Of a DNA stretch of 11,923 bases, positions 6,895 to 11,923 are shown in pieces. The notes under the pieces are model-generated. The model was not told the DNA's origin. It worked only from the letters and a program-made list of their open reading frames with translations, and made no database searches. The stretch spans positions 1-11,923 of the forward strand of contig JALHVH010000322.1 in assembly GCA_022867105.1 (NCBI GenBank), in the 5' to 3' direction. The DNA comes from Candidatus Aminicenantota bacterium (lineage in GTDB: Bacteria; Acidobacteriota; Aminicenantia; Aminicenantales; Saccharicenantaceae). The position numbers and the translations under genes are program-made. Every line of letters starts with the position of its first letter. Position 1 is the stretch's first letter.

Positions 6895-7031
6895 AGGTCT
6901 TCGGGATCGTCGGCTTCGAGGCCGCCTACGCCCACGGGGAGGACTGGCTAGACGAGCTCCTGCCCTATCTCGAGGCGAATGTCGATCTCATGGAGAAATT
7001 CCTCGACGAGCGGGCCGCAAATGCGCTCTGA
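6894..7031 (+). pseudogene. Internal fragment of a MalY/PatB-type C-S lyase (PLP aminotransferase fold I)
   Basis: Plus-strand frame reading QVFGIVGFEAAYAHGEDWLD, then ELLPYLEANVDLMEKFLDER, ending AANAL and TGA. The pattern F-G-I-x-x-x-E-A-A-Y-x-x-G-x-x-W-L-D-x-L-L-x-Y-L-x-x-N is characteristic of the central/C-terminal region of MalY/PatB cystathionine beta-lyase-like proteins. The PLP-lysine region before it and the C-terminal domain after it are absent, so it is a non-functional fragment of about 46 codons. It joins at its 5' end, in frame by chance, to the antisense of the memo remnant, which creates a misleading 78-codon composite ORF from a TTG at 6795. It is the only recognisable plus-strand coding trace in the window. 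Confidence 0.7.
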
Positions 7032-7112
7032 CGGCGGAAGTTTCCTCTTCGAGATGACTTCCTGGTTCTGGCCTGCTGTTCGCGACCGGAGCCCTGACCC
7101 ACCCCGAGTGCG

Positions 7113-8549
7113 TTAGGTTTTCTTAAAACTAAAATCCTTTTCTCTGAACAGCCTTAGGCACGCCGCCGCCACGTCCAGGTCGTACAAAACACCTTTGTTG
7201 TTTTCAATCTCCGCCAAAGCCGCGTCGATTCCTAAAGCAGGGCGGTAAGGCCGATGGGAAGCCATAGCTTCCATGACGTCCGCTACGGCCAGGATCCGGG
7301 CTTCCAGCCGAATATCCTCTCCCTTCAGACCCTGGGGGTATCCGGATCCGTTCATCCGTTCGTGATGCTGGAGAATCATCTCCCTGATAGGCCAGGGAAA
7401 ATCGATTTTATTGAGAATGTCCCAACCCGTCTGAGGATGGGTTTGGATCATTCTGAATTCCATCGCCGTCAGCCGGCCCGGTTTGCTTAAAATCTCCGCC
7501 GGGACCGATAATTTTCCTAAATCATGAATGCTCCCGGCCATGCGCAGGCCGTCCACCCGTTTTCCATCGAGCCCCATCTCCTGGGCGATGGCCCGGGCCA
7601 GATCCGCGACTCCCCTCTGGTGCCCGGCGGTGTATGGGTCCCTTTTTTCGACGGCCGCGGAAAGAACCTCGATGATCCCCCCGAAGGCTTTTCGCAGCTC
7701 TTCCAATGTTTCTTTAAGTTTTTCTTCCGCCTGCTTGCGCGCCGAAATGTCGATAAGGGTTCCTCGAGCTCCCACAAAGCGTTCCCCTTCGATGATGGGA
7801 TTGGTCAGGGTTCTCACCCACCTGATTTTCCCGCGTTTGTCGATCACGCGGTATTCGGAATACTCGATGACTTCTCTCTGGAGATCGGCGAATCGATTCG
7901 CCAGAATCGGCCGGTCCTCTTCATAGACGAGCTCCATAAACGAGCGACCGATGAGCTCATCCGGCTCATATTCGAGCACTTTTTTGACGGCCGGACTCAC
8001 GTAGGTCAGCGCGCCGCGGGCATCGATGGCAAAGATGACGTCGTTGATGGTTTCGACGAGATTCCTGTATTTTCCCTCACTCTCCCGGAGCGCCGCTTCC
8101 GCCCGCTTGCGCTCGGTGATGTCCCTTGCGAACGAGCAGTGATATTCTCTACCGTTGTATTCAAAGAACGTCGCTATGATCTCGACGGGGAAAACTCTCC
8201 CGTCCTTGGTGCGGTGGCAAGATTCAAACATCAAAGAACCAGCTTGCTTCAGTCTTTCCCAGAACCCGGACCACATCTCGGCTTGATAGTCTGGATCTAT
8301 GTCGTGAACAGTCATCGAAAGCAGTTCTTCCCGCGGATAGCCCACGATGCGACAGAAGGCATTGTTGACATAAACGAAGCGTCCATCGCGACCTATGCAC
8401 GCCATCGTGTCGGTTGCATTGTCGAGTGAAATCCGCATAAATTGCAGCGCTTCCTCCGCCTGCCTGCGCTCGGTTTCGGCGGGTTTTTTCGAGGCGGCCC
8501 GCCGGGGACGTCCTGGGCCCTTGGTTGCTTGCTCACTTTTTTTCCTCAT
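7113..8549 (-). CDS. PAS-PAS-HD-GYP protein, probable cyclic-di-GMP phosphodiesterase
   Basis: About 478 residues from the ATG at 8549, chosen because GAGG lies 8 nt upstream; a longer frame from a TTG at 8618 lacks a ribosome site and adds 23 residues without domain character. Order: a basic stretch with AT-hook-like GPGRPRR (about 11-17); PAS 1 (about 35-150, ending FARDITERKRAE); PAS 2 (about 160-272, ending LIDISARKQAEEK); a short coiled linker; HD-GYP (about 285-470). Metal and substrate motifs: TAGHQRGV with H310, SIHDLGKL (HD 342-343), HPQTGWDIL (H371), HHERMNGSGYPQG (HH 395-396, GYP 403-405) and ADVMEAMASHRPYRP. HD-GYP domains hydrolyse c-di-GMP; two D positions often seen near these motifs are N (in MNGSGYP) and E (in VMEAM). 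No membrane segments, so a cytosolic PAS sensor. It lies between direct repeats, with AT-richer flanking DNA, suggesting it arrived with the duplicated segment. Confidence 0.9.
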   Translation of the reverse strand: MRKKSEQATKGPGRPRRAASKKPAETERRQAEEALQFMRISLDNATDTMACIGRDGRFVYVNNAFCRIVGYPREELLSMTVHDIDPDYQAEMWSGFWERLKQAGSLMFESCHRTKDGRVFPVEIIATFFEYNGREYHCSFARDITERKRAEAALRESEGKYRNLVETINDVIFAIDARGALTYVSPAVKKVLEYEPDELIGRSFMELVYEEDRPILANRFADLQREVIEYSEYRVIDKRGKIRWVRTLTNPIIEGERFVGARGTLIDISARKQAEEKLKETLEELRKAFGGIIEVLSAAVEKRDPYTAGHQRGVADLARAIAQEMGLDGKRVDGLRMAGSIHDLGKLSVPAEILSKPGRLTAMEFRMIQTHPQTGWDILNKIDFPWPIREMILQHHERMNGSGYPQGLKGEDIRLEARILAVADVMEAMASHRPYRPALGIDAALAEIENNKGVLYDLDVAAACLRLFREKDFSFKKT

Positions 8550-8828
8550 GAGATTTTCCTCATGTCCGGCATCCCGCTTGACCGGCGATACCAGAAAACT
8601 CCGCTGATTCGAGATCAAGGCAATAAATCATATTTCTTCGACGTTCAAAATCGACGAAGTCAGAAACTGCTTTTAGAAATCATATGGCCTTTATGGAGGC
8701 ACATAAGAACTTTGCTGTCTGAAACCATATTGACTGTTTGGATGCCAAAAAGCAAGTGTTTTGAGGAAAGGCGGCTAGGGCCGCGAAGTCCGCGCTTATG
8801 GGATCCAGATCCGCATCACCGCGGCGGC
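8550..8828. other. AT-richer gap between memo and the PAS-HD-GYP gene
   Basis: About 280 nt without a convincing gene, visibly richer in A/T than the flanking coding DNA, especially 8619-8765. It contains an imperfect hairpin (CTTCGACG...CGACGAAG, 8636-8659, one mismatch), and the direct repeat CATGAGGAAAA on the minus strand that brackets the HD-GYP start. No clear -35/-10 pair was found for the HD-GYP gene. The composition fits recently joined, non-coding DNA. Confidence 0.5.
8771..8784 (-). terminator. Weak terminator-like hairpin downstream of memo
   Basis: On the minus strand GCGGC-CCTA-GCCGC is followed by C then TTTCC. A five-base-pair GC stem with only three T, about 45 nt after the memo stop. 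It could be a poor Rho-independent terminator for the LKR-SDH-memo unit. Confidence 0.3.
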
Positions 8829-9674
8829 TTAAATCTTTATCCCGTTACCCATAATAATGTCGGATGAACCTGTTATTCTTATCCCGGCATATCCGACGAC
8901 CTCGCGGTAATCCCCCGTCACGTCTCCGGAGGTTTGGTAGCGGATGAGCTCGGCCTTCAAGGCACCGAGATCCTTCGCGGCGGCCAGGGCGGCGGTGACC
9001 GGCTGAAAGCCGCACATGCTGATATTCTCGCGGACGACCGTCCGGTAGAGGCCTTCGGCGTCGAGTGCCAGGACCCTGTCGATGGCCTGGTTGTCCTTCT
9101 TCTCCGCCGCTTCCCGGCTGATGTAATGGCTCATGTCCGTGCTGGCCACGATAAGGACATCGCTGCCGAATCCCCCGATCGCCTCCGCCAGGGCTTTCCC
9201 AAGCCCGGCAAGGTCCTCATAGGAAGCTTCGTAAGAGACACAAACAGGGACAATGGCGATGTCCTCCCTGAAAAACTGGAGGAACGGAACCTGGACCTCA
9301 AGGGAGTGCTCGTGGAGGTGGGCGCCCGCGTCCTCCTTGACGAGAGGAGCGGATCTCATGATCGCGTCGGCAAGGTCCGTCTCGACGAGCACTTCACCTA
9401 GAGGCGTCGTCCATGAACCTGACCTCTGGATGGCGAACACGGGGGCGATCTCCCGATGGGCAGGCCCCAGGATGACGCATGTCCGCGGGAGCACGACGGA
9501 GGAGAAGACCGCGCCCGCCACCGGGCCCGAATAGACATAACCCGCGTGGGGGGAGACGACGGCGATCGCCTTTTCTTTACGGGCCCGGGGGTCGATCATA
9601 CCCCTGATCATCGCCCTTAGCTCCGCCGCCCCACCCGGATAGAATTGTCCGGCGACGAAAGGCTTTCGCTTCAT
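8829..9674 (-). CDS. amrB: AmmeMemoRadiSam system protein B (MEMO1 family)
   Basis: 281 residues; the family fold resembles class III extradiol dioxygenases. Visible motifs: FYPGGAAELR (11-20), SPHAGYVYSGPVAG (41-54) with H43, LGPAHRE (69-75) with H73, HEHSLEVQVPFLQ (121-133), ASTDMSHY (177-184) with H183, and CGFQPV (221-226) with C221. H43, H73, H183 and C221 correspond to the metal/ligand pocket of human MEMO1 (three His and one Cys). Biochemical role is unresolved; family members often neighbour AMMECR1 and radical-SAM genes, neither of which is visible here. The ATG has GGAGG 6 nt upstream and lies 21 nt after the SDH stop, so it is probably in the same operon. The last 14 residues (TGSSDIIMGNGIKI) follow GYAGIRI where the remnant copy stops after one more residue, and appear to be an extra tail encoded by inserted DNA. 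Confidence 0.92.
   Translation of the reverse strand: MKRKPFVAGQFYPGGAAELRAMIRGMIDPRARKEKAIAVVSPHAGYVYSGPVAGAVFSSVVLPRTCVILGPAHREIAPVFAIQRSGSWTTPLGEVLVETDLADAIMRSAPLVKEDAGAHLHEHSLEVQVPFLQFFREDIAIVPVCVSYEASYEDLAGLGKALAEAIGGFGSDVLIVASTDMSHYISREAAEKKDNQAIDRVLALDAEGLYRTVVRENISMCGFQPVTAALAAAKDLGALKAELIRYQTSGDVTGDYREVVGYAGIRITGSSDIIMGNGIKI
8872..8955 (-). repeat. 84-bp direct repeat, copy B (inside memo, right of PAS-HD-GYP gene)
   Basis: Partner of 6811-6894, same orientation, 79/84 identical, 2061 bp apart. It encodes the AELIRYQTSGDVTGDYREVV to GYAGIRIT segment of the intact Memo protein. Homology stops sharply on both sides. Confidence 0.9.
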
Positions 9675-9695
9675 GTTCGTCCTCCGAACAGGCGT

Positions 9696-11018
9696 TTATA
9701 ACGTCGTTCGTTCTTCCTTGAATTCGACTCCGTGGTTCTTCAGCTCATCAAGGATGGGCCCGTAGATCTCCGGATCGATCGGCGTCCGAACGCCCGTCAG
9801 CCTGATCTTCCCCTCCAATATGAAGCGGGCGCCGATGGCCGCAGGCAGCCCGACCGTTCTGGACATGGACGAATCCCCATAGGGGACGCCATAATCGATC
9901 AGGGTCGAGGTGATCTTCTCCTTCGCCCCGTCCGGCCGGGCGGCCAGGAACATGTGCTGAAGGATGATCATATCCCTCTCCCCTTCCGCGTATTGGAGCT
10001 TCTCGATCATGAGTCCCGCAAGGACGTCGAGTGCCGTGCTCTTGCCGGCCCGGATCGGTTCCTCGCCGAGGAGTCCCAGCCAGGTCATGTTCCCGATCAC
10101 CGCTGACCCCGGCTCCAGGTTCAACGCGCGGGCGAGCGCCCCCTTCAAGTCCTCCCCGGGGGCCGCGTGGGCAAGTTCCTTCAAGAAACCGGCATAGGTC
10201 ATCCCCGAGAAGTCCCTTTCCGTCTGGTCAAGGAGCCCCAGGTCCCTGATCTTCTTCATGGTCAGGCACCAGCCGGGGTACCTCAGGGTGCCGCGGAGCA
10301 TGGTCTTCGTCTCCGGAATGCCGTAGGCTTCGGCATAGGGAACGGAGTCGCGGTTCGGGTAGGCCTCGAAATCCCCCAGGCCGGGAACCGGGAAGATCTT
10401 GAAGCTCTCGAAGAGCTTCTCCGACGGGATGAGGACGATCTTCCCGTCCTCGAGGAAGCGGGCCGAGTTCTTGCCGGCCAGAAGCACGCCCTTGGGACTC
10501 CAGGAGAACTTGTAGCCGAAGGGATTAGTGTTCGCCTCAAGGGCCGGCAGGCCCCCGCAGTAAGAAATGAAACTGACGACCCGCCCTCCCTCGGCCTTGA
10601 TGCCGTGGATGACCCGCATCGCTTCCATATGGTCGATGCCCGGGTCGAGGCCGAGCTCGTTCAGGAGAATGACGCCTTTCCGCCTGGCATCCTCGTCCAG
10701 AGCTTTCATGGCAGGGCTGACGTAGGAAGCCGTGACCATGGGCTTGCCGTGGGCGACACAAATCCTGCCGAGCATCGGATGAAATGTAAATGGGAGCATG
10801 CTGATCGTGAGGTCGGCACCGGCGATCTTGGCAGCCAGCAACGCCTCGTCCTGGATGTCGATCTTAACGGCCATCCCACGCGGGTGTCCCCCGACGATCT
10901 TTTCAGCCCTCCCGGGTTCCACGTCCGCCACTTCGACCAGGAACTCGGGCTGGTCCAGGAGGTATTTCACGAGAGGCCGGGCGACAAGCCCGGCGCCCGC
11001 GACAAAGATCCTTTTCAT
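9696..11018 (-). CDS. Saccharopine dehydrogenase (glutamate/AASA-forming, LYS9-type)
   Basis: 440 residues, the usual size of the SDH half of eukaryotic LKR/SDH and of LYS9. N-terminal Rossmann fold with VAGAGLVARP (6-15) and D32 at the end of strand 2, which favours NAD. Catalytic/substrate domain signatures: LLNELGLDPGIDHMEAM (118-134), SYCGGLPALEANTNPFGYKF (152-171), SWSPKG (172-177) and RGTLRYPGW (242-250). It cleaves saccharopine to glutamate and 2-aminoadipate-6-semialdehyde. It starts 21 nt after the stop of the LKR gene with AGAGGA about 6 nt upstream, so the two successive enzymes are co-expressed. Carboxynorspermidine synthase is related but lacks the LKR partner; the context supports lysine breakdown. 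Reversible use in lysine synthesis cannot be excluded from sequence. Confidence 0.92.
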   Translation of the reverse strand: MKRIFVAGAGLVARPLVKYLLDQPEFLVEVADVEPGRAEKIVGGHPRGMAVKIDIQDEALLAAKIAGADLTISMLPFTFHPMLGRICVAHGKPMVTASYVSPAMKALDEDARRKGVILLNELGLDPGIDHMEAMRVIHGIKAEGGRVVSFISYCGGLPALEANTNPFGYKFSWSPKGVLLAGKNSARFLEDGKIVLIPSEKLFESFKIFPVPGLGDFEAYPNRDSVPYAEAYGIPETKTMLRGTLRYPGWCLTMKKIRDLGLLDQTERDFSGMTYAGFLKELAHAAPGEDLKGALARALNLEPGSAVIGNMTWLGLLGEEPIRAGKSTALDVLAGLMIEKLQYAEGERDMIILQHMFLAARPDGAKEKITSTLIDYGVPYGDSSMSRTVGLPAAIGARFILEGKIRLTGVRTPIDPEIYGPILDELKNHGVEFKEERTTL

Positions 11019-11039
11019 GGTTGGTCCTCTTTCTCCATT

Positions 11040-11923
11040 TTAATAAACGAATTTACTGAGGTACTCATAGGCCGGGGTCAGCTTCCCCCGGTAGAGGATG
11101 ACTGCTTTTTTCACCTCGGGGGGCAGCCCGCAACGGCTGAACTCGCCGCGGAAATCGGCCGCCACGATGGCCGGGACGTATTTTTTGAGGCCGCCGCTGA
11201 AGTACGTCGACGACTCGAGCGGCAGTTCAGCCGGAAGGTTGTAGACGGCCATGACGACGGGGCCTTTCCCTTCGATACCTGTTAGGGCCCTGTCGTTCTC
11301 GGCATCGAAGACGTAGACCGGGTTCTCGGAGTCGGTGGCCTTGACCGTGCATTCCACCGAGCCGTCGATGTCACAGGTGATGTCGCCGATGACCCTCAGG
11401 CGGGGGGTGCCCTCCCCCCCATAAAACTTCCGGAGGAACGGCTTGGTAATGAACTTCGGGAACTTCGACGTCCAATAAATACCGACAATGATCACGGTCA
11501 AGTATGGGAGATGCCTCTCCATCACAGGAGCGTAGTTCTGCGGATTGTTATAATAGTCCTGGAGATCGAACGCCCTCCCGGGATCGATGGGCCTGACCAT
11601 GTCCTCTTCCTTGAAGACGACCTTGTAGAGCCCCCTCGCCGCGGGCCTTCCGTTCTTGAACAGCCCCGGCAGGTCCCGGGGCGAAACCTCCTCGGACGGA
11701 AGGAGGTCGAACATCTCCTGCGCCCCCTGGGAAACGTGCCCGTAGCCCATGAAGCCGCAGACGAAGGGCGTCAATTGGGGCAGGAACCCCTTTTTTTGGA
11801 TGAGCCTCCCGACCTCGGCGACCTCCTCCTTGGCCTCGACGAGGCTCGCATAGTTTACGGTCTGCTTTAGGCGAAGGAAAGGGGTCTCGATCCCTTCCAG
11901 TTTCAGCCGTCGGCCTAGAGCCC
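11040..11923 (-). CDS. Lysine-ketoglutarate reductase (saccharopine-forming), 5' end outside window
   Basis: The frame is open to the right edge, giving 293 visible residues. The first visible part (ALGRRLKLEGIETPFLRLKQ) is the N-terminal alanine dehydrogenase/PNT-like domain. PFVCGFMGYGHVSQGAQEMF then matches the P-x-x-F-x-F-T-G-x-G-x-V-S-x-G-A-Q segment of the LKR half of animal and plant AASS. Further AASS-like landmarks are VGIYWTSKFPKFIT, GDITCDIDGSVECT, NPVYVFDAE and NLPAELPLESSTYFS. LKR condenses lysine and 2-oxoglutarate to saccharopine using NAD(P)H; the next gene encodes SDH, which cleaves it. A shorter reading from a TTG at 11774 would cut into the conserved domain and is not credible. 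About 130-150 N-terminal residues are probably missing, judged from AASS. Confidence 0.9.
   Translation of the reverse strand, partial: ALGRRLKLEGIETPFLRLKQTVNYASLVEAKEEVAEVGRLIQKKGFLPQLTPFVCGFMGYGHVSQGAQEMFDLLPSEEVSPRDLPGLFKNGRPAARGLYKVVFKEEDMVRPIDPGRAFDLQDYYNNPQNYAPVMERHLPYLTVIIVGIYWTSKFPKFITKPFLRKFYGGEGTPRLRVIGDITCDIDGSVECTVKATDSENPVYVFDAENDRALTGIEGKGPVVMAVYNLPAELPLESSTYFSGGLKKYVPAIVAADFRGEFSRCGLPPEVKKAVILYRGKLTPAYEYLSKFVY

Noticed and set aside
7032..7112. Possible further gene fragment (frame reading GLLFATGALTHPECVRFS)
   Set aside because: Too short and matches no family I can name with confidence; it does not continue the PatB fragment in any frame.
8550..8618. Longer start of the PAS-HD-GYP protein at a TTG at 8618
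   Set aside because: No ribosome site before it, non-conserved-looking residues, and a well-placed GAGG before the ATG at 8549.
8619..8765. Small RNA or riboswitch in the AT-rich gap
   Set aside because: Only a short imperfect hairpin is visible, with no known riboswitch motif, promoter or terminator to support it.
9732..11285. Long plus-strand ORFs opposite LKR/SDH and elsewhere (for example 10167-11285, 5827-6798, 3471-4286, 7524-8429)
   Set aside because: They mirror well-supported minus-strand genes in a GC-rich genome, show low-complexity composition (rich in R, D, G, L) and no recognisable domains.
11040..11774. LKR gene starting at the TTG at 11774 as a complete 244-residue protein
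   Set aside because: The frame stays open to the window edge and the upstream residues match the LKR N-terminal domain, so the gene is cut by the window rather than starting there.

Overview
The window is a GC-rich bacterial stretch in which every intact gene reads on the minus strand, so transcription runs from high to low coordinates. Gene content (HrcA-type heat-shock control, split eukaryote-like lysine-degrading enzymes, a Memo-family protein, PilT, HD-GYP) suits a free-living Gram-negative-type bacterium, for example from the Acidobacteriota/Aminicenantota area. That placement is an impression from gene content and protein style, not a demonstrated assignment.

Right end (about 8.83-11.92 kb): a tight minus-strand cluster of lysine-ketoglutarate reductase (LKR, 5' end outside the window), a LYS9-type saccharopine dehydrogenase (SDH) and an AmmeMemoRadiSam protein B (Memo family). 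LKR and SDH, fused in animals and plants, are separate adjacent genes here and should convert lysine to aminoadipate semialdehyde through saccharopine.

Middle (about 6.8-8.95 kb): a scarred segment. A PAS-PAS-HD-GYP signalling gene lies between two 84-bp direct repeats (79/84 identical). One copy is the 3' part of the intact memo gene. The other is a broken memo tail next to the hrcA promoter, joined directly to a plus-strand fragment of a MalY/PatB-type C-S lyase. This looks like insertion or segmental duplication at the 3' end of memo, followed by decay.

Left-centre (about 1.2-6.8 kb): a heat-shock operon hrcA-grpE-dnaK-dnaJ driven by a near-consensus sigma-70 promoter, with overlaps or 5-nt gaps between genes. 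Two things are unusual. DnaK stops at 522 residues, just after the beta-sandwich substrate domain, so it has no alpha-helical lid. A soluble Ser/Thr protein kinase with a C-terminal zinc ribbon follows dnaJ, separated from it by a remnant resembling the N-terminal PUA domain of RlmI-type rRNA methyltransferases. No CIRCE operator is recognisable before hrcA.

Left end (1-1.2 kb): ilvE (branched-chain aminotransferase) with its own promoter, followed 25 nt later by the first 57 codons of pilT. No RNA genes, CRISPR arrays or transposases were seen.
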